A DNA stretch of 64,000 nucleotides from Casuarius casuarius (GCA_003342895.1 PTFA01000111.1:1214199-1278198); one strand, 5' to 3'; counted from the stretch's first letter, positions 51,001 to 60,842 are shown. Made by a program: numbers and translations. The notes: generated by a model from the sequence alone, not told the origin.

Positions 51001-53935
51001 TGAAGAGAAGATTTCTTCAACTGTTTAACTTTGTGACTTTTGGGAATCCATGGAAGTGACTCCTTTGAATGTTAACAAATTGCTCTGTGAACTATTGCAA
51101 ATCTAAAACACTCTTCAGGCTCTGCATTAGATTGTCAGGAGTCCCATTAAGTACAGAGTAGACATTCATTACGTTCTAGCAGCATTTGCAATGCATAAAG
51201 AAAGTTGTTTAAAAATCCTTAGAGATAGACAACAAAATATATCTATATACTATTCCTTACAATTCACCACTGAAAATTTTGTTTTAAAATACATGATGTG
51301 GGGTCTTTGAAGTCCATATTTGTCTAATCTTTATATCATTTTATTCATTAACTATTGTATATTAGGTACTGACAAGCATATGGGAAAATAATCAGATCGT
51401 TTCTTGAATCTGAATATATTGCACAGTCTATGTTTTAGGAAGGCCAATTGTACTTAGATAAACTTTTCATCTGAAGAACAAAGAAGAGAGCATTAAACAC
51501 CGCAAACTCTTTGAGATTGATTGAGTTTAGAAGATTACATTTTTGCTGTGACATGGGCTAAAGTGCTGACACTACTTTAAGAAAGGAATCTATCATATTT
51601 TAGCCACGGTAACTCCATTTACGCATGCATGGATGAAAGCAAACACGGCTGTTGGAAGAAATATGATTCAGCTTTGCAAAATACCACATAGCATCGATAG
51701 TATGAAAGTGAAATGAGAAAAAGGAGCTGTAATCTTGAAGAAGGGAACAACTGTCAGATGTAACTGAGAACTTGGGGTGAGACACCAGCTTCTGGGAGGT
51801 AACGTACTATACACATGGAATGAAGTGAGGTAAATATCATGAAAGCTAATGAATGGAAGAATATTTTGTTAAAATGGCTTCTACTAAGAAATTACAAATG
51901 GGTTATGAAGGATTTTCTTGTCCCTGAAATTTTTTTTTTTTGCAATGTCAATTTTTTTCTTGTATATCAAATATTTTCAAATATTTGTCAAATATTTTCT
52001 TGTATTTTCTTGTATATCAGGGACTGAAACAGAGAACTTCTGAAATCTGTCAAGAATATAGTGTAGAAAAATTAAGTTTTAGAATACCTTGATTTGATGT
52101 GGAAGATTCATCATCAAGTCTTTTACTCAAATTAATGTCAGCAGGGCCTTGAATCTGGCTTTCCCACATTCANGGAGGATATTGTAAACACTGGCTTACT
52201 TTTAAACCAGGAATGATACCTTGGAATTAATACTACAGCAGGTATCGACATGCCAGATAAGGTAGGTTAATTCCTAGGCATTTAGCCTATACCGAATTGT
52301 CTGTGCATTTTCTACACCTTGTTTAAAAGGATGCATATGTGAGTTTTAGTTCGTAACTGCAAACTTGCACAAAAGGATAATCATGGTTCAACGATTCCAA
52401 CAAAAAAATACATTGAATTGATAATAGATTCCTGGTGATACCGCACAGCCACAGTTCAACTCTGCCTACTAACCAACCGACAAAGCATCATGTGGAAATG
52501 GAAAGCCCCAAAACTATGTACATAATAAAATGGTCTATTTAATAATCGGACTACTGGCTGCACTAAACCAGAGTCAGGTTCAGTTTCTACATTCCTGAAA
52601 TGGTGAATTCATCGGCTGGATGGGTGTTGAAAGAGCTGCAGAGCAGTATGCCCTGAGATATTTCAGGTGCCTTCAGACTGAAGACTGAGAAAATATATTC
52701 ACAGTAGTTGGTTTTGTTTTGGTTTATCTTTTCCAGGGAGTGAGATGGAGTTGAATATTCACCCAAATGTAGGTCTTCATTGGTCACCAAATACCTTAAT
52801 AAAATCTTAATTTCAGATAGAAAACCTGAAAACAAATAATAGATGGATTTCTCAAGAAAGCCAAAGAAATCTAGGCTAGAATGTCTAAGTTGCTAAGCTA
52901 AATGTCACTTGAAGTCTCTGATACCAGAATGTATACAGGCCTCAAATAATGAAAAGTAAGTAGATTCTACCTAAATTCCTGAAGTGAAGTGTGAATCAAG
53001 TCGCTGAAGAGACAAACACTAATTTCAGTGGAATCTTATTAAGATCACAGAATTTGCTCTATGTGGTACTGCATTTTGTCTTATACTAAGCGTGAAATAT
53101 TATTGATAGTTGTTTAGGCTTCATAGTCAAAACTCTGTATTACTTAATTCTATATATATTCTGAACAGTTAACCCAGTCTGTGATTAGGGAGGAGAACTG
53201 TACAATAAATGCATCTCAGATCCTGGAGCTATATTGGCTTTCTAAAGATTCATGGTTGTTTTGTACTCTACTGGGAGAAACTACAGAATTACACCCTACA
53301 TAGTTAAGGTCAAAGTTATTTTTTCTCTTATGTACTTCCACATGAACAATTATAATATAGTGGCTCATTAAGACATGCAGGGACTAGTTGGTTTATTAGG
53401 TCTTAGTACAACTTAGAGAGAAAAAGCACCACTAAGAATTTGGTAATCTACCTATCTTTTCAAGAGACACTTTCACAACATTCTCATTTCTAAATCTAAT
53501 ACTTCCTCTGGATCTTGAAATTTGAGTGCAGAAAAGAGAAGAAAGATATGTGCACAGCATGCAGCCCTGTGTGTAACAGAGCTCCTAATGCAGTCTATGA
53601 TCTAGACTGAGATCATATGGCTTAATATTTATTCTCATGCCACGTTCTTATGCTCTTCTGAGAGGTCTTCTGTTTTGCCAATGTTACCCTTGACTTCTCA
53701 TTTCAAATAACATAAATAAATTAGCTGTGAAGGGAGAGGAATGTTTGGAATATAGTCATCTAATATTAAGAAAAAAGTCATTAAGTAGAAATTGGATACA
53801 ATACTGGTAAAGAAAGTGAATCGCTGCTTTGAATGCCAGGCAACTAAAGCCTACGTATTGATAAAAAGTGTAGGTGTTAATCACTTCTATGTGTAAAATA
53901 AATCATTTGTGAAATACTGTAGCTCTGTGTGTTTC
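48060..53935. other. AT-rich intergenic or intronic DNA, no gene seen
   Basis: No gene recognised. The frames at 50,251-50,610 (119 codons) and 50,723-51,028 (101 codons) are Phe/Leu/Ser-rich products of T-rich DNA. A small cluster of TTTTCTTGTATATCA and TCAAATATTTT units repeats at 51,955-52,020. Confidence 0.6.
51955..52020. repeat. Imperfect local repeats of TCAAATATTTT and TTTTCTTGTATATCA
   Basis: TTTTTCTTGTATATCA appears near 51,955 and again near 52,005. Between them TCAAATATTTT recurs with small changes. It looks like a local slippage-type expansion. Confidence 0.8.
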
Positions 53936-54081
53936 AGAATTAAACACTCTGAGTGACATCTTCTGCATGCAAAAGGTGCACTCCACCCTAGTGTCTAGAT
54001 CATTAATAAAAACATTAAATAGTATCTGTCTTCTCACAGAGGGGAAAGGAACACCAGACAATGCAACACTGCTAAGCTCAG

Positions 54082-54087
54082 TTTATT
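54082..54087 (-). promoter_or_regulatory. Polyadenylation signal of the solo LTR
   Basis: AATAAA in the context TTCACTTAATAAACTGAGC on the minus strand, followed by TTGCATTGTCTGGTGTTCC, a GT-rich downstream element. This is the usual arrangement at an LTR R/U5 border. Confidence 0.65.
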
Positions 54088-54130
54088 AAGTGAACCAAGT
54101 AAGGAATAGGCTGTGTCAGGTTTGCACACT

Positions 54131-54157
54131 TACATACACACACATGCACGCACACAG
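54131..54157. repeat. CA-rich microsatellite patch inside the LTR
   Basis: TACATACACACACATGCACGCACACA, an imperfect CA repeat located downstream of the TATA box in LTR orientation. Confidence 0.85.
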
Positions 54158-54370
54158 ATGCAGTTGCACTTTCCTGAGACCTGCCCCAGTCACCGCTCCA
54201 CTGAGTCGGCACAGTGGAGCCAGGGGGAAAGGCAACACTTGTTCCTGCTAGCCTCAGGGTTGCGCTCTGGGCATTGGCTGGGCACCAGCACTTAACCATT
54301 CACCCGGGGGCTCTGCTGCCATGCAGGGGAAGTCTCTCCCCTCACCACCCCACTGTCTCAATTACCAGGG

Positions 54371-54380
54371 TTTTTTTATA
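54371..54380 (-). promoter_or_regulatory. TATA box of the solo LTR
   Basis: TATAAAAAAA on the minus strand, preceded by CATCTGGC. It is the best candidate for the U3 promoter of the LTR. There is no evidence that it is still active. Confidence 0.6.
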
Positions 54381-54599
54381 GCCAGATGGTAGCACATGCT
54401 GCTAATCAAATCAGTCCATGACCAGTCACCCTGGGCCTGCCCAGCAGTTGCAGCTATTGCTCTCTTGTCACTTGATGGCCCACAGCCTGTACCAAGGCTC
54501 CTCACACTCAGGGCTTCTTGCATTGTCGGATCGGCCACAGCTCATCATACCTGCTTGCTCTCCTCTTGATCAAGGTAAGGATGTGATGCTGTGATTATA

Positions 54600-54965
54600 G
54601 GCCTCAGTACTGACTCTTGAGGAATGCCACTATCAACTAACTGTTAATTGGACTTTGTACTCTTGATCATTACCTTCTGTGTCTGGCAGTCCAGCCAATT
54701 TTTCACCTGCCTTATAATCCACATGTCACCAGTTTAGCTATAAGGTTCCTGCAAGGCAAGCATGTTGAAGGCCTTGCTAAAGTCAAGGTAAACAACAGAG
54801 TAAATAGTGCTCTGCTCTCATCCACAGAGCCTGTCGTTTCACTGTAGAAGGCAATCAGGTTGGTTAGGCACAATTTGCCCTTAATAAACCATGCTGGCTG
54901 TTCCCAATCATATTCAGCATAACTCAGCCAGAGAAGAAAATTATTGGCACTCTGTCCTGAATTCA
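54600..54965 (-). pseudogene. CR1 ORF2 RT fingers/palm remnant (motif A kept)
   Basis: Antisense reading gives QSANNFLLWLSYAEYDWEQP, then FIKGKLCLTNLIAFYSETTG, a VDES segment and, in a shifted frame, VVYLDFSKAF at about 54,765-54,797. This last is motif A of the LINE reverse transcriptase, and the catalytic Asp is present in the DFSKAF string. The frame is broken by at least one shift between VDES and VVYLD and by stops further on. With the palm cut by the LTR and the EN domain absent, it is a dead fragment. In CR1 this domain copies the element's own RNA at a nicked target site. The family is certain. Confidence 0.88.
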
Positions 54966-54969
54966 TTCT

Positions 54970-56185
54970 GTTAGGCTTTCAAGCTTCCAAATTTTTGATA
55001 AAATTGAAACTTTATCAAGTATTAATGCAGGTCAAAAAGGATCTCATCTATAAAAGAATATAACTGCTCGTCAGAACAAATGAAATTTATATACATATTA
55101 TCTGTCTATGAGTAGTTGATATTTCACAATAAATTGCTTGCTTGCCAACCTTGCCATTTGTTAGGAATGCAAGGAGTCATTTTTTCATTGTCTTTTTACA
55201 TTTCCTTGTTCCTGTCCCTTTGGTGTTTTGTGAATTCATATGAAAAAATTATTAACAGTGAGTGAAGTAGTATATAAAAATGAGTTGTTGAAAATGCTCC
55301 TTTGGGTTCATTTATCATATCTAGTCATAGTTTTATTTAAAGGATTTTTGACAATGAAACCTCTAAATCATTATATTATCACTGAAATAAAATTATTACA
55401 GTATCATTGAATTTAAATTGTGTCTGTTTTTACTGTGAATAAAGATATAAGAATATGGGCTGTATTGGGGTAAAAGAAGGCATACAAAAAGTCGTTACTC
55501 CATATTTTCTTCACTCTATAAAGTTATGTATGTCCTAGTGTTAGTCTGAATTTTGAAAATACACTTCTATATGCCAGGTGTCTAGTAAGAATGATATGAT
55601 ACAGGGTGCATCTTCACATATCTTATTTACCTGTATCTAATAATGTTAGACATTAGCTATATTTCCCATCTAACACAGAAAACAGAAAATGATTCCCATA
55701 TTATTCTTTCTAAACTGCTTTTTTAAAAAAATCAGTATTTAACTTGTGATTCTAACACTTAAAGATTCTGTGTCACAGAGAAACTAGAANGAAATTGAGG
55801 AATGACAATACTGTGTGCTTAACAATGAAAAAAGATGATTAGTTAAATATAAAAGTGAGTGGTTCCATTTTGCAAAAAATTAGATATTGATGCTAAATAA
55901 TTTGTCAGTGATCTGCATATCTGACTTTATGGAAAATACAGGTGGTTCTTTCTTACTAAAAGTATGCAGAAATAAGTCAGCCATTGTACAACCCATGCAT
56001 CTTTAATTATTCTAGTATAATGTGCCATTATTCTAATAGCACACACTATAATGTAGAGATATTCATAAGGTTTCCACGTTTTGCAGTTATTGGCTGCTTT
56101 GATAGAACAATAGATAGTTTAACTGTTATGCTACCGATCCTTCCATACTTATATATAATGATGACATAAAAACGCCTTTATTATG
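54970..56185. other. AT-rich intergenic or intronic DNA, no gene seen
   Basis: No gene or repeat family recognised between the two CR1 clusters. One N at 55,790. Confidence 0.6.
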
Positions 56186-56189
56186 TCAG

Positions 56190-57480
56190 ATGATTGAAAG
56201 AGGAGAGACACTCTGGAGTAGCTGATACTCACAAACAGGGAAGAACTGGTTGGAAATGTGAAGGTCAGGGGCAGCACCAGCTGCAGCAACCATGAGATGA
56301 TGGAATTCAGGATCCTGTGAAGAAGAAACAAGGCAAATAGAAGGATCACAGACCTAAAGTGCAGGTGAGCAGGCTTTGGTCTGTTCAGGGACCTGTCTGG
56401 AAGAATCCTATGGGATATGGCCCCAGACAGAAGAGGGGTTCAGGAGAGCTAGTTGATTTTCAAGGATCATCTCCTCCAAGCTCAAGAATGGTCCATCTTG
56501 ATGAGAAGGAAAACAAGCAAAAGCAGCAGAAGGCCTGCCTGGATGAAAAGGAGCTCCTGATCAAACTCACACATGAAAAGGAAGCATACAAGAGGTAGGA
56601 GGGACAAGTGACCGAGGAGGAATATAGAGACACTCTCTGAGCATGCTTGGATGCGGTTAGGAAAGCTAAAGCCTACCTGGAGTCGAATCTGGAGAGGGAT
56701 GTGAAGGGCAACAGGAAAGGCTTCTATAAGTCTTAAGCAGCAAAAGGAAGATGAGGGAAAATATGCAATTGCTGTTGAATGGGGCAGGGAACCTGGTGAC
56801 AGAAGATATGGAGAAAGCCGAGGTACTCAATGCTTCTTTGCCTCCATCTTTACTGGTAGAACTTGGTTTCAGGACAGGACCTTGAGACTAGGAAAGTCTG
56901 GAGCAAGAAGACTTACCCTTGGCGGAGGAAGATCAGGCTAGGAACACTTAAACAAAATGGACATGCAAAAGTCCATGGGACCAGATGGGATGCACCCACA
57001 AGTTCTGAGGGATTTGACTGGTGTCATTGTGAGGCCAATCTTGATTGGCCATGGTGACTGGGACAGGTTCCTGAGGACTGGAAGAAGACAAATGTCACTC
57101 CTATCTTGAAGAAAGACAAGAAGGAGGATTGAGGGAGCTACATGCTAGGCAGCCTCACCANGATCCCTGGGAAGGTGATGGAACAACTAATCCTGGNTAC
57201 TATTTCCAGGTACAGAAAGGACAGGTAGGTGGCTGGGAGTAGTCAGTATGGATTTACAAACGGGAAATCATGCTTGACCAGCCTGATAACTTTCTGTGAT
57301 GAGGTGACTAGACTGGTGGATGAGGGGAGAGCAGTGGTTGTCTACGTTAACTTTAGCAAGAAGAGTGTTGCCAGCAGATTGAGGGAGGTGATCTTTCCCT
57401 GCTACTCAGCACTTATGAGACTATATATGAAGTACTGAAGTTCTGGGCTCCCCAGTAAAACAGAGATACGAACATAATGG
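56190..57480 (+). mobile_element. CR1 LINE ORF2 piece, plus strand, internally deleted
   Basis: Plus-strand reading follows CR1 ORF2 from the end of the endonuclease ([17 protein letters not shown] and [10 protein letters not shown], 56,215-56,315), through the linker (LLQAQEWSIL, RRPAWM), to KSMGPDGMHPQVLRDL near 56,970-57,015 and the GKSCLTSLITFCDEVTRLVDEGRAV part near 57,265-57,340. It then jumps, at about 57,361-57,380, from NFSK straight to IFPCYSALM and the FWAPQ region, ending at ..RDTNIM near 57,480. Its 5' end (UTR, ORF1, most of EN) and its 3' end are both missing. At 57,480 it abuts a minus-strand CR1 without spacer. Confidence 0.93.
56863..57440 (+). pseudogene. CR1 ORF2 reverse-transcriptase remnant with palm deleted
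   Basis: This is the RT part of the plus-strand CR1. The MGPDGMHP motif (the 'GPDGI.P' box of LINE RTs), a PGKVME-type segment near 57,168-57,182 and QYGFTNGKSCL are clear. Motif A is altered: VVYVNFSK has Asn where the family has the catalytic Asp. The stretch that would hold FADD (motif C), about 150-200 residues in intact CR1, is deleted, as NFSK runs directly into the SALMRLY region. Several stops and frame changes lie upstream (for example in the linker at 56,430-56,640). Two N fall inside (57,162 and 57,197). It is inactive in three independent ways. Identification is by recognised motifs in the right order. Confidence 0.9.
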
Positions 57481-57857
57481 CCTCTCTGAAGAAGGCCTTG
57501 CCCACTTTTTCCTGATCAGGTGCTCTATAGCAGATGCCCATGCTGGCCTGCTTGCTAATCCTGACCATAAGCTCTCAGCTAGCCTCTCAGCTGCCCCGAG
57601 GCAGAAGTCCATGCATTTCCACCGTTCTTTTATGTGTAAAGGGCATCTTCCCCTCCTCCCCTTTCTGGCTTGTCCTTCCTAAAGGGCCTGTATCTATCCA
57701 TTGCAGCACTCCAGTTGTGTGAGCTATGCCACAATTTCTCTGTGATCACAATGAGTTTGTAGCCCTGTAATTGCATACAGACTTTTAATTCCTCCTGTTT
57801 GTTCCCCATGCTGCACGCACTAGTGTATACAGGCACTGCAGAGAGGCACCCCGGCAT
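57481..57857 (-). pseudogene. CR1 ORF2 apurinic-like endonuclease remnant (N-terminal part)
   Basis: The frame at 57,857-57,630 reads LQCLYT-type start, ACSMGNKQEELKVCMQLQGY, then KLIVITEKLWHSSHNWSAAMD and RPFRKDKPERGGGEDALYT. The conserved string NARSMGNKQEEL and the ITET-type box are clear. The Glu of ITE, the metal-binding residue of this nuclease family, is kept, but the following TWWD has become KLWH. In another frame ERLAESLWS and PDQEKVGKAFFRE continue the domain down to about 57,481, where it is cut before the GDFN box. The nuclease nicks target DNA to prime reverse transcription in intact CR1. This copy is truncated and frameshifted. Confidence 0.88.
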
Positions 57858-58450
57858 GCTGACTTTCTAAAAAGGACACAAGAACTTTCTCCATAACATG
57901 GTCCTGTAAGCACTTCCTCATTTATATACATGTGCTTGAGTGATTCCACTTCAGTTTTGTTGGTTAAGAGGTCTCTTCTGTTGATCCTGTGTGGCTGAGG
58001 CTCAGCTGGCACAGATGCTCCATTTGAGCCTGTTCCCAGCTCCTCCACAGCTACAAGGGGACTGAATCTTTTCCAAAGGTGCAGGTTTTCCGGTGGAGCA
58101 GGAGACTTCTTGCTGGTGCCAGAAGTCATCAGCTCTCAGGCTTCCCCATCATGGGAGTTTCCACCTTCTGACCTGCTAGGCACTGACCCTACTAGCCCCT
58201 CCAATACAGTGGGAGGTTTGGGCTCCTGAAGCTGCAAAGTGTGAGAGAAAATCCGGTCAATCTCGTTCTCATCCTCTCTGATATTGTGCAGTTTGCTGAG
58301 CCCTACTGCTGCTCCTTGACCATTGCACACCTCCTGCAGGCAGATACCACCAGTTCAGGCCTCAGCATGAGGCTCCAGGACTTCCCCCCCCACCCAACAT
58401 GTGCAGTGCTGCGACCTCCTTCTGAAGGCTATCTAGATCGAGGCCTCTGA
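57785..58450 (-). pseudogene. CR1 ORF1 remnant
   Basis: Minus-strand frames give LHNIREDENEIDRIFSHTLQ followed by LQEPKPPTVLEGLVGSVPSR and GGNSHDGEA (58,330-58,136). After a frame change comes TSGTSKKSPAPPENLHLWKR with a following FSPLVAVEELGTGSNG (58,129 downward). This is the repeating plan of avian CR1 ORF1 (an 'IRE.E.EIDRIFSETLQ' helix, the EPPA.LEG..GSVPSRSEGGNPHDGEGWKLV stretch and the LQNRFSAL segment). ORF1 proteins of CR1 bind nucleic acid and assist retrotransposition. The C-terminal esterase-like part seen in some CR1 families is not readable here. Frame changes and stops make it non-functional. Confidence 0.85.
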
Positions 58451-58699
58451 TGTTGCAGAGACAGTTGCTTCAACAGCTGTTGAGGCCGTGACCCGCGGCA
58501 CGTCACCGCCATTACTGAGGGCATGTGTGCTGGTCTGATGAGCGTTGCCAAGCCCTTCAGCGTGTTCTGCTGTNGGAACTGCTGTAGGAACTGCTGTGTC
58601 TGTTGGCTGCCTCTGTTGGCTGCTCTCTGGGAGCTGCGCTCCAGGCCTGGCTCTGATAGGCCTCTCCCTAGTACTGGCTAAAAGGGCGCTTTCCTGACC

Positions 58700-60565
58700 T
58701 TACAGCTTGAGCTTGTAACTCCCTTGTGATTGAGTTGACTCCCTAGTAAGGCAAAGTGACTGTGAAAGAACCTAGTAAGATTTATTCTATTACTGACTGT
58801 TAGCAGTGTTAGCTGTAGGACTGATCCTGAGACAGGTGGCACAATCCCATAATGCAACCACGGGATTACTCCAGTAGAATAAATTCTGGACTATAGAGAC
58901 CTTTAGCTTTAAAGGATTCTCAGAAGTAACTGCTGGAACTAGCTGTTTTGAGGTTCCATGATGGCAGTTTAGAATTTGGATGCTGAATAGCTCAGATCTC
59001 AAACCAAAATCGTGGCCCTGACGTATATGGCACAAAACTGTTCTTTCAGAGCTGTGCTGTGCTGGTATACCAATCAGTCACAGAATAAAACAGAGTCATA
59101 GGAGTAAGACACCTTTAAAAAAAATCTCTTTAATAGAATTTAGAGCAATTAAAAGTCGCTGAACTAAGAGTCTCAGGAAATGGAAAGGGTAATTAGAAGA
59201 GATTTAGACAGTGATTTGCTCAGCATTTTTAAGCAGAGTGTCATCCAAAAACAAGACAGTAGAAAAGTACCTTTATATCTGACAAAATATCAGAAAAGCT
59301 TGATTGCTTTAGTTAGTTCAGGAAAAGCTTTAATCAAGAGACACAGGTATACAAACTTCATGTAATAGGCTTGGGTTAATTACAATACACCGTAAATCAC
59401 TTATTGCCGTTGATCCTGATTACATAATTATCATTGCTTTTTTCAGCTGGAAATATGTGATTTGTGAGCTGAACGCTAGCGTGAAAAAAACAAAGTGGAC
59501 ATATCCTCTGGAAGTTTCATCAGGTAAAGCACAGAGTTTGGCCTTTTCAGAATCAAATTTACCTGGACTACAACTGCCAGTTTTACAAAACAGAAATCAG
59601 AAAATAATTCAGAAAATAATTATGGAAGAAGTAGCTTCCTAAAGTGAATTGATGAAATATATTAGAGGATAAAACAACACTGAGGAGGAAATAATTGAGT
59701 AAACGTATACAGAAAGAGGTGAAGAAAAGAGATGTGTGCTATGTAGGGAAATATAGACAAATAGGAAATTTATTCTGAGATAAGTAGGAATCAAATGAAT
59801 GGCTCAACATAGGCATGGCCTGGCATTTGAGATGTCCTGAGATNTCTGAGACCTCCTCATGTAGCTTTCTGTAGACCTTCCACTTTCTACCACTTTTGTA
59901 TGCATCTACTATTTCCAAACCCTTTTACATTTAAGAATCTTTTGACTAAGTTATTTTCAGTAGATATCATGGTCCTATATATTATTAGCAGTTCACTAAC
60001 AACATGAAATTTAAACCACATTTGGATAACCCAGCCTTAATCACTCTTGTGCTGTATCAGTACAGAACTTTTAAAGATTGATATGCAGATATAACTGAAT
60101 GACCTGCCTTTTCTTTGTGCATGCTGGCAAAACTGTCTGAGGGGCCAATGTAAATCTATAGAGCGGTGATTGCTTGGGTCAGGCTACAGGTGCTATAGAA
60201 ACGTATATTCTCGGGAAGCCTTCTGGAGTGAGAGAACCAGCCCTCTCTCCCTCAGGTAACTGAAACATAGATGTCAAGCTCCAGTTTAATTTATGTTTCT
60301 TGTTTTCATTATTTCCACTGGAAATCTCCCTCAGGATGCTTTTGGTATGTTGCTAAAAACCCTTCTGCCTACTGCATTAATAATTAGTCTGTACTTGTGT
60401 GTTTTGTGTCATCCAGATCCTTTAATTTAAATGGGTCTTCATTCTCTCTGATGAATCTAGAAAAAGCATCATTTTTCCTTCCAGTCTTGAATTTTTTAAG
60501 ATAAAAGAGCTATGATAGACAATTAACTGCTCGGTAGTTACTTACATTTACTCACCTGTAATACA
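58700..60565. other. Intergenic or intronic DNA, no gene seen
   Basis: No gene recognised. At 59,080-59,125 TCACAGAATAAAACAGAGTCATAGGAGT..GACACCTTTAAA faintly recalls an antisense CR1 3' end, but nothing of the body follows. CAGAAAATAATT is duplicated in tandem at 59,598-59,621. Frames are short and featureless. Confidence 0.55.
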
Positions 60566-60569
60566 GGAA

Positions 60570-60842
60570 GGCACTGGGATGGCCGGGCACCACGTGGGCT
60601 GGGGTGGCCACCAGTGGGAGCAGGGAGCAGAGGCAGTAGCGGGGCTGGTGGGACCATGCCCTCCCCAACAAGTGCTGTCCCACAGCCCCCAGTGAGGCCA
60701 GTGGGGCCAGGCCAGGGATAGCGACCAGGGACACCCACCACTGCTGCTGCCCTGCAGGTGCCTGGATGGAGACAGGACGAGAACCACCTGGGGGGAGGGG
60801 GGTGAAAACCAGCAAGGTGCAAGGCTTGGCACAGGCATACCC
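60570..60842 (+). repeat. Unclassified GC-rich dispersed repeat, copy B
   Basis: Homologous in inverse orientation to 3,283-3,560 (see copy A). Shared blocks in order are GGCACTG..., GCAGT.G.GG, GGACCATGCCCTCCC, CAGCCCCCAG, GAC.AGGGACAC, CCCTGCAGGTGCCTGGATGG, CAGCAAGGT and CAGGCAT. Minus-strand frames of 114-130 codons overlap here in all three phases. Such stacking of open frames in three phases is a sign of low stop density from GC content, not of a gene. It is flanked by ordinary AT-rich DNA on both sides. Confidence 0.65.

Larger units (their letters stand above)
54027..54598 (-). mobile_element. Solo retroviral LTR inserted in CR1, minus strand
   Basis: A GC-richer insertion of about 570 bp breaks the CR1 reading frame between SVLRP and ILFNVFINDL. 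In minus orientation it has LTR layout: TATAAAAAAA at 54,371-54,380 and AATAAA at 54,082-54,087, with a terminus ..GAGAAGACA (plus strand TGTCTTCTC at 54,027). On the other side, TGATGAGC or TGTGGCC near 54,530-54,550 could be the 5' TG terminus. TATC before and TACC after would be a mismatched 4-bp target duplication, not proven. No gag, pol or env is present, so it is a solo LTR left by recombination. The TATA-to-AATAAA distance, about 285 bp, implies a long R region. A CA-rich patch lies in U5 or R. The retroviral class cannot be set. Confidence 0.75.
53940..54965 (-). mobile_element. CR1 LINE reverse-transcriptase piece, minus strand, split by an LTR
   Basis: Two blocks of one CR1 lie on the minus strand: 54,600-54,965 (upstream in the element) and 53,940-54,026 (downstream). 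The LTR lies between them. The first block reads in antisense as the segment from the GLTNLI..YSETTGSVDE region through VVYLDFSKAF to SVLRP. The second resumes with ILFNVFINDLD and a decayed FADD-like region near 53,957-53,976. In intact CR1 these join directly (..SVLGPVLFNIFINDL..), so the interruption is an insertion. Both ends of the CR1 are truncated or too decayed to see. Confidence 0.9.
57481..58690 (-). mobile_element. CR1 LINE 5' half (5' UTR, ORF1, start of ORF2), minus strand
   Basis: Reading down from about 58,690 the block holds a GC-richer 5' UTR-like part with doubled units (GGAACTGCTGT and TCTGTTGGCTGC, 58,575-58,620). It continues with an ORF1 remnant (58,330 to about 57,880) and then the N-terminal endonuclease part of ORF2 (57,857 to 57,481). 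Most CR1 copies are 5'-truncated, so one that keeps its 5' part and lacks its 3' part is the reverse of the usual pattern. This implies loss of the 3' half after insertion. Similarity stops exactly at the junction with the plus-strand CR1. Confidence 0.9.

Noticed and set aside
56190..58690. A single CR1 with 5' inversion by twin priming
   Set aside because: Twin priming puts the inverted 5' part upstream of the 3' part. Here the 3'-side part is first and both pieces lack 3' ends, so the geometry does not fit.
59080..59125. Antisense CR1 3' tail
   Set aside because: Suggestive CACAGAAT and GTCATAGGAG strings, but nothing of the CR1 body follows. It could be chance.
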